The notes: generated from the letters alone by a model not told the origin. A stretch of DNA of 64,000 nucleotides from Neobacillus rhizophilus (GCF_018343535.1 NZ_JAGYPF010000001.1:372001-436000), one strand, 5' to 3'; counted from the first letter of the stretch, positions 31,376 through 41,223 are shown. Translations and numbers: made by a program.

Positions 31376-32167
31376 GTGAATTCATTATTTAGTAAAGTTT
31401 TAGAATTAGACATTGCTTACCTGGATACCTTTACAAATAGAATAGATACATCTTGGGGGTATTTGTTTCATAATGAAAATCAGCCAGTATATTATGATGC
31501 CAATCATGCGCATATCCATGAAGCTCCTTCTGATCCTAAGTCTGTCATTGAAGAGGTACTGGATTTTTATCAAAAAAGAAACTTGACCCCAAGATTCTAT
31601 ATCTTCAATATTGAAAATCAAGGACCTTTAATCAAAGAATTGTATGCCAGCGGCTTTCGATATGAAGAGCTTGTCTCCCCTGTCCAACTTTGGAATAAAG
31701 AACTAGCAACACGGCAGCAAAATAACAGAATACAAATAGAGAGAGTTACAGAGGCCAATTATACAGATGCATTAGAAATCGAATGTCAAATTAAAGAGTT
31801 TGGCGGCCGGGGGGTTCGGGAAAAAGCCTTTGCCGAAGAGTTTAAACACCCAGCATTCAGCCGCTATCTGCTAAAGTTGGATGGCACTGCCTGCTCCACT
31901 GCATGTTTGTTCAAGCATGGGAATCAAGTCCGCTTAGAACACGTTGCCACACTTGAAGAATATCGCGGCAAAGGCTTAATCGGCGACCTCATTTATTTTC
32001 TTCAAGAAGAAGTAAACAAAAAAGGCTTAGAGAACTTGTGGGTTTTCCCTATCAATGAGCAGGTTGAGAATGTATATGCCAAATACGGATTTCAATCATT
32101 AGGAAAATTTATTACAGGGCATGCTTTTTTGTCTGGAAAAAGCGTGATGGAAATCAGGGGCAGCTAA
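31376..32167 (+). CDS. GNAT family acetyltransferase
   Basis: This 263-residue protein carries a C-terminal GNAT domain (~115-260) with HVATLEEYRGKGLIGDLI and VYAKYGFQSLGKF. The N-terminal half resembles a degenerate second GNAT fold. The start is GTG with GGGAGG upstream. The substrate is unknown. Single gene. Confidence 0.85.
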   Translation: MNSLFSKVLELDIAYLDTFTNRIDTSWGYLFHNENQPVYYDANHAHIHEAPSDPKSVIEEVLDFYQKRNLTPRFYIFNIENQGPLIKELYASGFRYEELVSPVQLWNKELATRQQNNRIQIERVTEANYTDALEIECQIKEFGGRGVREKAFAEEFKHPAFSRYLLKLDGTACSTACLFKHGNQVRLEHVATLEEYRGKGLIGDLIYFLQEEVNKKGLENLWVFPINEQVENVYAKYGFQSLGKFITGHAFLSGKSVMEIRGS

Positions 32168-32294
32168 TGGCTTCCCTTATCAAATAATTAGTTTATACGA
32201 AGTTTGGCAGGGACAAATTCCCCCTTTTAAAACGTTTGAAACTTTTGTAATATTAAGAGATTGAGAGCTTAGAAACACCTTTGGGGGGATACAA

Positions 32295-33206
32295 ATGAAT
32301 TCGCATGGTGCAGTTTTGCCCTATCCGCGGGCAAAGGGCATTATATTGGTGATTATTGCAGCTGTCTGCTGGGGCGCTTCCGGTACAGTTGCCCAATATC
32401 TATTTCACAATAAAGGCTTTAACTCAGGCTGGACGGTGGTCATTCGACTCCTTCTCTCCGGGACAGGATTATTATTTTTTGCACATACTGTTGCGAAGCA
32501 AAATATATGGAATGTCTGGAAAAACAAACAGGATGTTATCCAGCTTGTCTTGTTTGGAATCTTCGGCATGCTTGCCGCTCAGTATACCTATTTTGCAGCG
32601 ATTGAGTATAGTAATGCCGCTGCGGCAACAGTCCTTCAATACTTGGCACCTGTTATGATAGCTTCTTACCTTTGTCTGAGGAAAAAAAAATTACCGTCAA
32701 AGCTTGAAGTGATGGCCATTTTGTTCGCATTGGGCGGAACATTTTTGCTAGTTACAAAAGGGAATATTCATGCGTTAGCAATCTCTGTACCTGGTTTTGC
32801 TTGGGGAATTCTTTCAGCATTTGCGCTTGCTTTTTACACACTTTACCCGGGCCGCCTGCTTGCAAAGTGGGGGTCTCTCATTACGGTTGGATGGGGAATG
32901 ATGATAGGCGGTATCGTCTTCAGCTTTGTCTATCGACCATGGCAGTTTCATGGTGATTGGTCCGGGACGTCATTTTTGGCGATGGTGTTTGTCATCATCT
33001 TCGGAACAATCATCGCTTTTTTCTGTTACATGGAAAGCATGAAGTATATTAATGCATCAGAAGCGAGTCTTCTTGCTTCCGCAGAACCGTTATCGGCAGC
33101 CTTTTTATCTGTTGCCTGGCTGCAGGTTTCGTTTGGACCCGCTGAGTGGCTTGGCACCTTCGCCATCATTGCAACAATATTTATTTTATCGGCTGTAAAA
33201 AAATGA
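32295..33206 (+). CDS. EamA/DMT family transporter
   Basis: This 303-residue protein with ten predicted membrane helices in two EamA repeats has AAVCWGASGTVAQYLF at the start of the first and FAWGILSAFALAFYTLY at the start of the second. DMT proteins export amino acids or metabolites; the substrate is unknown. The stop codon lies in the base of a long terminator hairpin. Confidence 0.9.
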   Translation: MNSHGAVLPYPRAKGIILVIIAAVCWGASGTVAQYLFHNKGFNSGWTVVIRLLLSGTGLLFFAHTVAKQNIWNVWKNKQDVIQLVLFGIFGMLAAQYTYFAAIEYSNAAAATVLQYLAPVMIASYLCLRKKKLPSKLEVMAILFALGGTFLLVTKGNIHALAISVPGFAWGILSAFALAFYTLYPGRLLAKWGSLITVGWGMMIGGIVFSFVYRPWQFHGDWSGTSFLAMVFVIIFGTIIAFFCYMESMKYINASEASLLASAEPLSAAFLSVAWLQVSFGPAEWLGTFAIIATIFILSAVKK

Positions 33207-33256
33207 GGATAACCCAAAGGGTCGTTGAATGACGACTCTTTGGGTTATCCTCTGTT
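33205..33256 (+). terminator. Long hairpin terminator of the EamA gene
   Basis: A 21-bp stem (33205-33225 with 33232-33252, one G-U) with a 6-nt loop, then TGTTTT. The eamA stop codon overlaps its base. Confidence 0.8.
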
Positions 33257-33373
33257 TTGGCTAATGGAAAGTATAAACTTTCTGTCGAAAGCTTAATACT
33301 TTCTTAACGCATAAATTCAACTGCGCCTCATGAACCGTCCTATCGGACTCGCCAATCGGCGAGTTTTCATTTA

Positions 33374-34093
33374 TTATTCCCCTAAATCAACGTTATGATA
33401 AACCTGTTGAACATCCTCAAGATCTTCAAGTGTATCGATTAATTTCTCAAACTTAGCAACAGCATCTTCCGGAAGCTCAACCTCATTTTGCGCAAGCATG
33501 GTAAGTTCGGCTGTAGTAAATTCTGTTATGCCAGCATTTTTGAAAGCTTCCTGCATAGCGTGGAACTGGTCTGGCTCAGCATATACGATGACCTGATCCT
33601 CTTCCTCAACCACGTCACGAACGTTCACGTCTGCTTCCATAAGGATTTCAAGGACGTCCTCTTCGGATTTTCCTTCTACGCCAATTACAGCAGTGGCATC
33701 GAACATATATGCAACAGAACCGCTGACACCCATATTTCCACCATTTTTACCAAATGCAGCACGGACCTCTGAAGCGGTGCGGTTAACATTATTAGTTAAG
33801 GCATCAACAATAATCATCGAGCCATTCGGACCAAAGCCTTCATAACGAAGTTCATCAAAGCTCTCATCAGAACCGCCTTTTGCTTTATCAATCGCCTTAT
33901 CAATAATATGCCTTGGCACGCTGTAAGTCTTGGCACGCTCCAGGACGAATTTTAGACCCTGATTAGCCTCCGGATCGGGTTCGCCACGGCGTGCTGCCAC
34001 ATAGATTTCACGGCCGAATTTAGCATAAATACGACTTGTATTGGCATCCTTTGCTGCTTTTTTATCCTTGATATTGTTCCATTTACGACCCAT
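33374..34093 (-). CDS. yeeI: YebC/PmpR family protein, YeeI (YebC2) type
   Basis: This 239-residue protein begins [20 protein letters not shown] and ends [13 protein letters not shown], nearly as in B. subtilis YeeI. Other motifs are [19 protein letters not shown] and [14 protein letters not shown]. The family was long annotated as transcriptional regulators; recent work assigns YebC proteins to relief of ribosome stalling at proline-rich stretches. Monocistronic. Confidence 0.93.
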   Translation of the reverse strand: MGRKWNNIKDKKAAKDANTSRIYAKFGREIYVAARRGEPDPEANQGLKFVLERAKTYSVPRHIIDKAIDKAKGGSDESFDELRYEGFGPNGSMIIVDALTNNVNRTASEVRAAFGKNGGNMGVSGSVAYMFDATAVIGVEGKSEEDVLEILMEADVNVRDVVEEEDQVIVYAEPDQFHAMQEAFKNAGITEFTTAELTMLAQNEVELPEDAVAKFEKLIDTLEDLEDVQQVYHNVDLGE

Positions 34094-34261
34094 ATGAACA
34101 CTCTCTTTCTGGTTTGAATCTATCCAAAATCATTGATGAAAAAGCCGTTACGATTCAACCTTTTCAAAAATAGCTTTTGGGAGTCTATTTTCTAAATATA
34201 CACAGATAATATTATACCTAATTTAGATCATTTGTTAAGAGTTTGATTTTCAAAAAGATAG

Positions 34262-34402
34262 AAGTTCATAAAAAATAATTGGTGTATCGATCTGCAGCAG
34301 CAATATGGCTACGGTGACTTGAACCATTTAATAGCTCGTTTGGAAATTCATCAAAATAGAATGGAATATATAAAAAGACTCCCGCCACAGGAGTCTAAAT
34401 AA
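34262..34402 (+). pseudogene. Protein-like open frame without a start codon
   Basis: Between the yeeI start and the glycine-zipper gene, the plus strand reads 46 codons ending in a stop. They include LQQQYGYGDLNHLIARLEIH and QNRMEYIKRLPPQESK, which look coding. There is no ATG, GTG or TTG after the upstream TAG (34259-34261), so this is probably a truncated gene remnant. The end overlaps the opposing terminator. No family recognised. Confidence 0.3.
34371..34400 (-). terminator. Terminator of the glycine-zipper gene
   Basis: AGACTCC (34376-34382) pairs with GGAGTCT (34390-34396) and five T residues follow on the minus strand. Confidence 0.8.
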
Positions 34403-34434
34403 GGTTGGAGTCTATTTAAGAAAAGGACGAATTT

Positions 34435-34644
34435 TTACTCATCCACTCGATTATCTGCCTGATCCATAGCCTCATCGGCACCTTCGCCCGCTTTGTTGCC
34501 CAGTGCACCGCCGGCAATAGCACCTGCCACTGTGCCGATTGGACCTAATACGGAGCCCACTGCAGCACCGGCAAAAGCACCTGCACCAGTTCCTAGTGCC
34601 TCACCAGCATCTACATCATCGCGATTACGTTTGTTGTTATTCAA
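34435..34644 (-). CDS. Small glycine-zipper protein
   Basis: This 69-residue protein has a central Gly/Ala repeat (GTGAGAFAGAAVGSVLGPIG) flanked by highly charged ends, the glycine-zipper architecture of small membrane-interacting proteins. The N-terminus is NNNKRNRDD and the C-terminus is acidic. A GGGGG site is upstream. The function is unknown; such proteins in Bacillus are often stress- or sporulation-associated. Confidence 0.75.
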   Translation of the reverse strand: MNNNKRNRDDVDAGEALGTGAGAFAGAAVGSVLGPIGTVAGAIAGGALGNKAGEGADEAMDQADNRVDE

Positions 34645-34953
34645 GATCTCACCCCCTTATTGGGAAGTGTTAGTGTTCTTTACACTCCCTTATAAACCTA
34701 TTTTGCTCAATATTATTGTCTTTTTATTACTCTTTATATATATCTTTTTAATGTCCTGTTTTTAGAAATACTTTAACTGAAACCTACCACATAAAAATTT
34801 TAGTGCCCCAATTAAGGACCAGTTAAATTTCTCTTTATAAGCCAACAAAAATAAATTTATAGGCAAAAAAAAGCGGTCCACAAAATGGACCACTTTCTAC
34901 TTACCACATATATTTAGTATTTATAGAATTTTTGCCGCATGTCACCATGTCTC

Positions 34954-36213
34954 CTACACAAGCATTTGGAACAAGGTGCTGTCCTTATTTACTTCCCTGC
35001 AGTTAAATCCTTTCGTCTTGATGCGCTCAATTAACGGGAAGTAGTCTTCTTTATCCTTCAATTCAATTCCTACTAAAGCAGGACCCGTTTCACGGTTATT
35101 CTTCTTCGTATATTCAAAATGGCTGATATCGTCATTTGGTCCAAGGACCTCTAATAAGAATTCCCGCAGTGCACCTGGACGCTGTGGAAAATTAACGATA
35201 AAATAATGCTGCAGCCCTTCATAAAGCTTAGAGCGCTCCTTGATTTCCTGCATCCGACCGATATCATTGTTTCCACCGCTGACGATACATACAACAGTTT
35301 TACCTTTAATCTGTTCAGCATATGTATCCAATGCAGCAATAGATAAAGCACCAGTAGGCTCAACAACAATCGCATTTTCATTGTATAAAGATAAAAGCGT
35401 CGTACAAACCTTTCCTTCAGGTACAACAACGATATCATCGATAAGCTCTTTACAGATATTAAAAGTCTTCGTACCGACTGTTTTGACCGCCGCACCATCA
35501 ACGAATGGGTCAATTTTATCAAGCGAGGTGACCTCCCCTTTTAAAACCGATTCCTTCATCCCAGGAGCGCCTTCAGGTTCAACACCGATTAATTTAGTTT
35601 CCGGTGAAAAATGCTTCAGGTAGGTACCCACACCAGCCATTAGACCGCCGCCGCCAATTGCTCCGAATAGATAGTCAATATTTTCATGACAGTCATTTAG
35701 AAGCTCGACACCTACTGTACCTTGCCCGGCAATGACGTCATAATCATCAAACGGATGGATAAACGTCCGGTTTTCTTCGCGGCTGCATTCAATTGCTTTT
35801 TCGTAAGCATCATCAAAGGTATCGCCTACCAAAACTATTTCGACGCTGTCCTTGCCCCAAAACTTCACTTGGTTTACCTTTTGTTTCGGTGTAGTATTAG
35901 GCATGAAGATTTTCCCGCTAATGTTTAATAGGTGGCAGGAATAAGCAACCCCCTGTGCGTGGTTTCCTGCGCTTGCACAGATAATCCCATTCTCTAAATC
36001 CTCGGGGCTCACCCTCTTAATACGATTGTAGGCTCCACGGATTTTAAAAGAACGGACACTCTGCATATCCTCCCGTTTTAAATAAACATGGCAGCCATAA
36101 CGGTCAGACAATAAATGATTGTATTGAAGCGGAGTCGGCGAAATCACATCCTTGATGGTGTGACTGGCAATGATGATATCCTCCACATTAAATGTTTCGA
36201 CCTGTTGACTCAT
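34954..36213 (-). CDS. ilvA: Threonine ammonia-lyase, biosynthetic
   Basis: This ~420-residue PLP enzyme converts threonine to 2-oxobutanoate, the first step of isoleucine synthesis. Schiff-base Lys is in SFKIRGAYN, the phosphate loop is GAIGGGGLMAGVG and there is SGGNND near residue 315. The C-terminal ~90 residues form a single ACT-like regulatory domain (FIVNFPQRPGALREFL), the short Bacillus form. ATG at 36213 lies 10 nt after GGAGG; a TTG two codons upstream also exists. The gene is controlled by the T-box leader at 36264-36556. Confidence 0.93.
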   Translation of the reverse strand: MSQQVETFNVEDIIIASHTIKDVISPTPLQYNHLLSDRYGCHVYLKREDMQSVRSFKIRGAYNRIKRVSPEDLENGIICASAGNHAQGVAYSCHLLNISGKIFMPNTTPKQKVNQVKFWGKDSVEIVLVGDTFDDAYEKAIECSREENRTFIHPFDDYDVIAGQGTVGVELLNDCHENIDYLFGAIGGGGLMAGVGTYLKHFSPETKLIGVEPEGAPGMKESVLKGEVTSLDKIDPFVDGAAVKTVGTKTFNICKELIDDIVVVPEGKVCTTLLSLYNENAIVVEPTGALSIAALDTYAEQIKGKTVVCIVSGGNNDIGRMQEIKERSKLYEGLQHYFIVNFPQRPGALREFLLEVLGPNDDISHFEYTKKNNRETGPALVGIELKDKEDYFPLIERIKTKGFNCREVNKDSTLFQMLV

Positions 36214-36263
36214 GGTCAATTTCCCTCCTCAAATTTGAAAAAATCTCAGCTTTTATAAACAAT

Positions 36264-36556
36264 AAAAAACCCGTCCCCAATGGTATAGGGACGAGTTAGC
36301 TCGCGTTACCACCCTACTTCCGCAGCATCCAATAAACTCCTTGCTGCGGCTCTCGACATCCGTACATTGTAATATACGTGTTCCATTGTAACGGCGGACT
36401 TCCCGGTGCGGCTTACTGGTAACATTTCAGCAGCACATCTCAGAGATGATTTTCAGATAAGGTCTGACATCGGCTTCCACCAACACGCCGACTCTCTTTG
36501 GACAAACAGCAAATCCTACTCTTCTCGTCATCGATTTTATAAATCAATTTTTTATA
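36264..36556 (-). ncRNA. T-box riboswitch leader of ilvA
   Basis: The minus strand contains the canonical T-box AGGGTGGTAACGCG (36315-36302) followed by an intrinsic terminator (CGTCCC...GGGACG with T run, 36294-36264). Upstream is a long stem I region (36540-36420) with the conserved AGTAGGATTT and GAGAGTCGG elements. AAAATCATC in stem I offers an AUC isoleucine codon as specifier, which fits ilvA. Uncharged tRNA would stabilise the antiterminator and switch the gene on. Confidence 0.9.
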
Positions 36557-36585
36557 AGGTTAACACCGAAAAAAGGGTCTGTCAA
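36557..36585 (-). promoter_or_regulatory. Promoter of the ilvA T-box leader
   Basis: TTGACA (36585-36580), a 17-nt spacer and TGT-TAACCT; a better TATAAA lies 6 nt further but at 23-nt spacing. Confidence 0.55.
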
Positions 36586-36762
36586 TATTTTTAGACTATT
36601 TATATTATTTAGACAATTTTTAAAGCGCTTTCATTTCCATTTTAGGACACAGTTGTCATTTATTACAAGACTGCTTCATTAAAAAGGACATTTTCCCTAT
36701 ATTTCCATTAATTATGTTATAATAAAATATAAAAAATTCTGATATTTAAAGGAGAGGTAAAA

Positions 36763-37269
36763 ATGATTATTCCCTACAATGGCAAAACCCCTTCTGTTCA
36801 TGAATCTGTATTCGTCGCACCTGGCGCTTATATCGTTGGCGATGTTACCATCGGCAAAGATTCCACCGTTTGGTTTAACGCTGTTCTACGGGCAGATGAT
36901 GGCCCGATAATTATCGGAGAACGCTGCAGTATCCAGGATAATTCCACCATACATATGTTTGAATCATGTGTCATCGAGGACGATTGTACGATTGGCCATA
37001 ACGCCATCCTTCACGGCTGTAAAATTGGCAGGAAGACAATTGTCGGTATGGGCTCTACCATATTGGACAATGTCGAGGTTGGCGAGGAATGTATTATTGG
37101 AGCCAATACCCTGCTGGCAGGTGGAATTAAGATACCGCCCCGCTCCCTTGTGTTAGGTTCACCGGGAAAAGTGGTCCGCGAGCTGACCGAGAAGGACTTG
37201 CAAATGCTGCAAATGTCGAGTGCACACTATGTCCAGAAAGGGAAAGAATTTAAGGATATATTAGAATAA
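36763..37269 (+). CDS. Gamma-class carbonic anhydrase-like hexapeptide protein (YtoA-like)
   Basis: This 168-residue left-handed beta-helix protein is built of hexapeptide repeats (VGDVTIGKDSTVWFNAVLRA, then DDGPIIIGERCSIQDN). Zinc-ligand histidines are in TIHMF and GHNAILHGC. It resembles B. subtilis YtoA and the CaiE/PaaY group. Zinc-dependent CO2 hydration is possible but not proven for this subgroup. AAAGGAGAGG precedes the ATG. It is divergent from the ilvA leader. Confidence 0.9.
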   Translation: MIIPYNGKTPSVHESVFVAPGAYIVGDVTIGKDSTVWFNAVLRADDGPIIIGERCSIQDNSTIHMFESCVIEDDCTIGHNAILHGCKIGRKTIVGMGSTILDNVEVGEECIIGANTLLAGGIKIPPRSLVLGSPGKVVRELTEKDLQMLQMSSAHYVQKGKEFKDILE

Positions 37270-37278
37270 CGTTAATTA

Positions 37279-37303
37279 GGGCACTTGCTTAAGCAGTGCC
37301 CTT
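37279..37303 (+). terminator. Hairpin after the carbonic anhydrase-like gene
   Basis: AGGGCACT/AGTGCCCT with an inner GCTTAAGC palindrome. No clear T run follows, so efficiency is doubtful. Confidence 0.5.
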
Positions 37304-37345
37304 GAGATAAAAATTTAACTTTACATAATATTATTATATTAAATA

Positions 37346-37927
37346 TTATTGCAATGATTTAATATCCTTAATGATCTGCTCATAAGGTACATCCGCTGCA
37401 CCTTCGTACTTCTGAACAACAATCCCCTCTATGTTTACTAAATAAAATGAAGTGCTGTGCACATATTGATTTGACCCTTCCAGTTTCGCTGCCGGAGCCA
37501 TAAACGACTTATTAGCGAAGCTTTCAATAAACTCCTGCTGATAGCCCGTTATTAAATCCCAATTTGCGAAATCAGCCTTCACTCCGCTCGCATATTGCTT
37601 TAGGATTGCAGGCTGATCCTGTTCTGGATCAATGCTGAAGGAAACCAGCCGGGCATCCACACCCGCATCCGCCATCTTGCGCTGCAACTCGGCCATATTG
37701 GCAGTCATTGGTGAACAAACCGTGTCACAGTTCGTAAACACAAAATCAGCCACCCAGACCTTACCCTTTAATTTTGATAGGTCAACTTGTTTCCCGTCTT
37801 GATTGATTCCTTCAAAACTCTCCACCTTCATGCTAAGCGGAAACTCTACCTTCTCCTTCTTTTCTTTATCCGCCGAACAAGAAGTAAGAAGCAGGACAGA
37901 AAATAATAGAATTAAAAAACGTTTCAT
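37346..37927 (-). CDS. sco: SCO1/SenC family copper protein for cytochrome oxidase assembly
   Basis: This ~193-residue lipoprotein (lipobox LLLTSC) has a thioredoxin-fold domain carrying the copper motif CDTVCSP and the distal His in QYVHSTSFYL. Sco proteins deliver copper to the CuA centre of cytochrome c oxidase on the outer membrane face. ATG at 37927 has AAGGGG 9 nt upstream, which correctly places the signal peptide. Its start lies just after the ABC binding-protein gene on the same strand. Confidence 0.93.
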   Translation of the reverse strand: MKRFLILLFSVLLLTSCSADKEKKEKVEFPLSMKVESFEGINQDGKQVDLSKLKGKVWVADFVFTNCDTVCSPMTANMAELQRKMADAGVDARLVSFSIDPEQDQPAILKQYASGVKADFANWDLITGYQQEFIESFANKSFMAPAAKLEGSNQYVHSTSFYLVNIEGIVVQKYEGAADVPYEQIIKDIKSLQ

Positions 37928-37989
37928 TTTCACAATCCCCTTTTGCTTAAAAAAAGTGCCGAGTATCCACTCAGCACCTTCCTTCATTT

Positions 37990-38997
37990 TTAGTTAATAA
38001 ATTCTGTATCAATTAATGTCGCAAAATCAGGCTTTTCCTTCAAGAATTTAAGCTCTACGGAAGAATTAGCAAACTCTTGAATCACATCTTTATTGACTTC
38101 AGTCGTGAAATGAATATTTTTCCAAGCAGCATCGACGACGTCCTTTTCAAGGTCTTGCTTTGTGATTTCTTTGATGGTCTTAATCGTAATGTCTTTAGCT
38201 TCTTCTGGATTTTTTTCGATAAATGCAATTGCCTCATCTTGTGCTTTCACAATTTTAGCAATAACATCTTTATCAGCTTTAATTTTCTTGCCGCTTGAAA
38301 CTAAGATTGTGTTTGGCAGAGTTTTACCAAAAGAAATTTTAGAGCTGTCGACGATAATTTTCGCGCCGCCGTCTTTCACTAACTGCGATGCCCACGGCTC
38401 CGGTACTGCCGCAATATCAACCTTGCCAGATTCAAACATGTTCGCATACTGGGCAGGGTTGCCGGTTACATGCTTCAATGTACCGCCAATCCGAGCCGAA
38501 GAGATTCCGAAATCCTGTAAAAATGTTTCCATCTGAACATCATGTGTACAGCCAACGCCTGGTGTAATAAACGTCTTTCCGTTGAAGTCTTCAACAGAAT
38601 TAATGCCGCTCTTCTTGCTTGCTACAATGGCTGTACCACCTGAAGAGGCACCTGCAAGGATTTTAACATCTGCACCGTTTGTAAAGTTATTCATAACTGG
38701 GCCAGGTCCAACTAACCCTGCATCAATATCGCCAGTTTTAAGAGCGGTCATAAATGCGCCGCCGTCCGGGAATGTTTTGTATTCCACTGTCACATCTTTA
38801 CCTAATTCTTTTTCATAAAAGCCTTTCGCCTTTGCAACCATTGCCGGAGCATGGTCAATGTTTGGAAAATAGCCGATGACTACTTTTTTAGCAGCCTTTT
38901 CTGAACTGCCGGAACTAGCTTCTTTTGAGCCACAGCCCGCTAGCGCTCCGAATACCAATAATAGAATAATGCTGATGATGGATACCTGCTTTTTCAT
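37990..38997 (-). CDS. ABC transporter substrate-binding lipoprotein (sulfonate/taurine/nitrate type)
   Basis: This 335-residue lipoprotein (lipobox LAGC) of the NMT1/SsuA periplasmic-binding fold has IGYFPNIDHAPAMVAKAKGF near the start and PGVGCTHDVQMETFL. It captures the substrate outside the cell and hands it to the permease encoded upstream. Family members bind alkylsulfonates, taurine, nitrate or thiamine precursors; the exact ligand cannot be read here. It is third in the operon ATPase-permease-binding protein. Confidence 0.87.
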   Translation of the reverse strand: MKKQVSIISIILLLVFGALAGCGSKEASSGSSEKAAKKVVIGYFPNIDHAPAMVAKAKGFYEKELGKDVTVEYKTFPDGGAFMTALKTGDIDAGLVGPGPVMNNFTNGADVKILAGASSGGTAIVASKKSGINSVEDFNGKTFITPGVGCTHDVQMETFLQDFGISSARIGGTLKHVTGNPAQYANMFESGKVDIAAVPEPWASQLVKDGGAKIIVDSSKISFGKTLPNTILVSSGKKIKADKDVIAKIVKAQDEAIAFIEKNPEEAKDITIKTIKEITKQDLEKDVVDAAWKNIHFTTEVNKDVIQEFANSSVELKFLKEKPDFATLIDTEFIN

Positions 38998-39018
38998 CTT
39001 TTTCTCCCCTTTTAATCT

Positions 39019-39780
39019 CTAATTGCTAGTTTCTAAACCCCAGCGGCGCATGACATTTTTTTCAACGCGCTGGAAGAAGGTAATATCAACAATCGTTCCA
39101 ATGACGCCGATGATGATCATAATCGCGATAACAAGGCTCATATTGCCAAAATCGGAGGCAAATTTAAGGGTATAACCAAGCCCCGGACCGCTGCTTAAAA
39201 GCTCCCCCGCCATGAGCGCTCGCCAGGCAAATGCCCAACCAAGTCTGGCACCCGTAACGGCGTATGGGATAGATGCTGGAAAAATAACCTTAAAGAATAG
39301 GTCCAATCCACCTGAGCCCATTGTTTGTGCGGCTTTAATATAAAGAGGAGAAACGTTTTTAATCCCCATCCGCATATTGATGGTCATTACCAGGGTGGCG
39401 CCAAGAATGACGATAAACGTAACGGCTTTTTCGTTTAAGCCGAACCACATGATTGCAATCGGCAGCCAGACGATGCTCGGTACACTTTGCAGGGCCAAAA
39501 TCAATGTTCCAAGGGTCTCATCAGCGGATTTATTTTTTGCTAAAAGAATGCCTAGACCGACGCCAATTACGATGGCAAGTGACAATCCAATAGCTAAGCG
39601 CCGCAGGCTGGCAAGTATATCGTAGATTAGTGTTTTATCAGAAAAACCTTTAGCAAGTGCTTCGTAAACATCTGTTGGTGCCGGCATTAGCGCTGGTGAA
39701 ATGTCAAAAATTCTTACTGCCCCCTGCCAGATGATTAAAAGCAGTGCAAAGAATATGGTGCGTTTAATTGTTTGCTGCAT
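39019..39780 (-). CDS. ABC transporter permease (SsuC/TauC family)
   Basis: This 253-residue protein with six membrane helices has the EAA-type cytoplasmic loop (AAQTMGSGGLDLFFKVIFPA), typical of SsuC/TauC permeases. Its start overlaps the end of the ATPase gene by 17 bp, showing translational coupling. It forms the transmembrane dimer of the importer. Confidence 0.9.
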   Translation of the reverse strand: MQQTIKRTIFFALLLIIWQGAVRIFDISPALMPAPTDVYEALAKGFSDKTLIYDILASLRRLAIGLSLAIVIGVGLGILLAKNKSADETLGTLILALQSVPSIVWLPIAIMWFGLNEKAVTFIVILGATLVMTINMRMGIKNVSPLYIKAAQTMGSGGLDLFFKVIFPASIPYAVTGARLGWAFAWRALMAGELLSSGPGLGYTLKFASDFGNMSLVIAIMIIIGVIGTIVDITFFQRVEKNVMRRWGLETSN

Positions 39781-40549
39781 ATGCGAGTTCCTCTTTCACT
39801 ACTTTATCAATCTCGGATTGTAGTAATCCCATTATCTTTTCTTCCAATTTGGTCACCATTTGTGGATGGTTTGCGCGCGGCCTTGGGATTTTTACGTGAA
39901 TATCCTCGAGAACCACTCCTGGTCGCGTTCCCATCACAACAATCCGATCTGATAACTTAATAGATTCGCTGATGCTATGGGTGACAAATAGGATCGTCTT
40001 CCGCGTTTCAAGCCAAATTTTTTCTAACTCGGTATGAAGTCGCGAACGTGTCTGCTCATCAAGCGCACCGAACGGTTCATCCATTAAAAGGACCTTTGGA
40101 TTCATTGAAAGCGCACGGGCGATTGCTACGCGCTGCTGCATTCCGCCCGATAGTTCATGCGGTGAATGCTTTGTATAGTTGCTGAGCTGCACCATTTTTA
40201 AAAATTGGTGGGCAGTTTCCTTTGCTTCCTTCTTTTTCATTTCTTTGCGGAGCGGGAACATAACATTCTCTTCAACTGTCATCCATGGGAAGAGAGCAGG
40301 CTGCTGGAACACCATCCCGCGGTCTCGGCCCGGTTTGGTAATAGGCTGGCCATTCAAGAGCACCTCGCCGCTGGAGGGCTTAGTCAACCCGGCCACAATA
40401 GATAACAAGGTCGATTTCCCACAACCGGACGGCCCGAGAATCGAAACAAATTCGCCCTCTTTTATTTCCAGATTTATATCTGAAAGAACAGTACTTACCT
40501 CTTTTTGATTAAGAAACTGCTTATTTACCTCATTAATGTGAAGAAACAC
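39764..40549 (-). CDS. ABC transporter ATP-binding protein (SsuB/TauB family)
   Basis: This 261-residue ATPase has Walker A GPSGCGKST, signature LSGGMQQRV, Walker B VLLMDEPFGALD and the switch His in FVTHSISE. It powers the adjacent importer. The start is GTG at 40549 with GGGGA 6 nt upstream. The promoter at 40613-40640 drives the three-gene operon. Confidence 0.92.
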   Translation of the reverse strand: MFLHINEVNKQFLNQKEVSTVLSDINLEIKEGEFVSILGPSGCGKSTLLSIVAGLTKPSSGEVLLNGQPITKPGRDRGMVFQQPALFPWMTVEENVMFPLRKEMKKKEAKETAHQFLKMVQLSNYTKHSPHELSGGMQQRVAIARALSMNPKVLLMDEPFGALDEQTRSRLHTELEKIWLETRKTILFVTHSISESIKLSDRIVVMGTRPGVVLEDIHVKIPRPRANHPQMVTKLEEKIMGLLQSEIDKVVKEELAYAANN

Positions 40550-40612
40550 TTCGCATCCCCACTTCCCCTATAATTCGCATTAATTTTATCGGATTTATAT
40601 TAATTAAAATTT

Positions 40613-40640
40613 ATTATAAAGGTTCTGGTGGTAAAGTCAA
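40613..40640 (-). promoter_or_regulatory. Promoter of the ABC importer operon
   Basis: On the minus strand TTGACT (40640-40635), a 16-nt spacer and TATAAT (40618-40613). I found no S-box or T-box between it and the start codon. Confidence 0.65.
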
Positions 40641-40767
40641 TTATTTTTCTGCAAATTTTGCAAATTAATGATTGTGGGTTCAGTTAAAAAGAAATGCCAG
40701 GCCCCTCTTGTATTTGTATATTTGGAAAATTCAAGGGGAAATCTACAGGAAAAAGGAGGATTCGTTG

Positions 40768-41223
40768 ATGCAAAATGTATATCGTTTGGCAGCCAAGTTT
40801 ATACCTTGCTTGATTGTACTTGGGATCATTCTCGGTTTGTTTTTTGATTTTAGTTTCGGTGATGTCCTTTTGATAACGGCTGTACTGGGGATTGTCAGTT
40901 ATGTATTAGGAGATTTACTGATTCTTCGTAAAACCACCAACCTCCTGGCAACCATAGCGGATTTTCTAGTTACCTTTTTGGTGGTGTGGTTAATGGGGCG
41001 AATGCTGACAAATGAAAATAATCTAATTTGGGCCTCGGTTATTTCAGCTGCTGCTGTGGCCTTATTTGAATACTTTTACCATGGATTTCTTACGAATGAG
41101 AAAAACAAACAATTTACAAATACCTCGAGGTCTATCCAACAACAACCACAGTTCCAAACAGAGGCTGCCGAGGAGTTTACTCCGGTAAAGCCTGAAGTCA
41201 GGAGTTCGAACGATAATAAGTAG
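40768..41223 (+). CDS. DUF2512 (YndM-like) membrane protein
   Basis: This 151-residue protein has four membrane helices (about residues 8-110) and a hydrophilic Gln/Glu-rich tail, the layout of the DUF2512/YndM family. GGAGG lies 8 nt before ATG at 40768; a longer frame to 40672 lacks a site. The function is unknown. Confidence 0.83.
   Translation: MQNVYRLAAKFIPCLIVLGIILGLFFDFSFGDVLLITAVLGIVSYVLGDLLILRKTTNLLATIADFLVTFLVVWLMGRMLTNENNLIWASVISAAAVALFEYFYHGFLTNEKNKQFTNTSRSIQQQPQFQTEAAEEFTPVKPEVRSSNDNK

Noticed and set aside
33325..33345. GAACCGTCC resembling the REP-like repeat
   Set aside because: Only nine bases match; it is too short to separate from chance.
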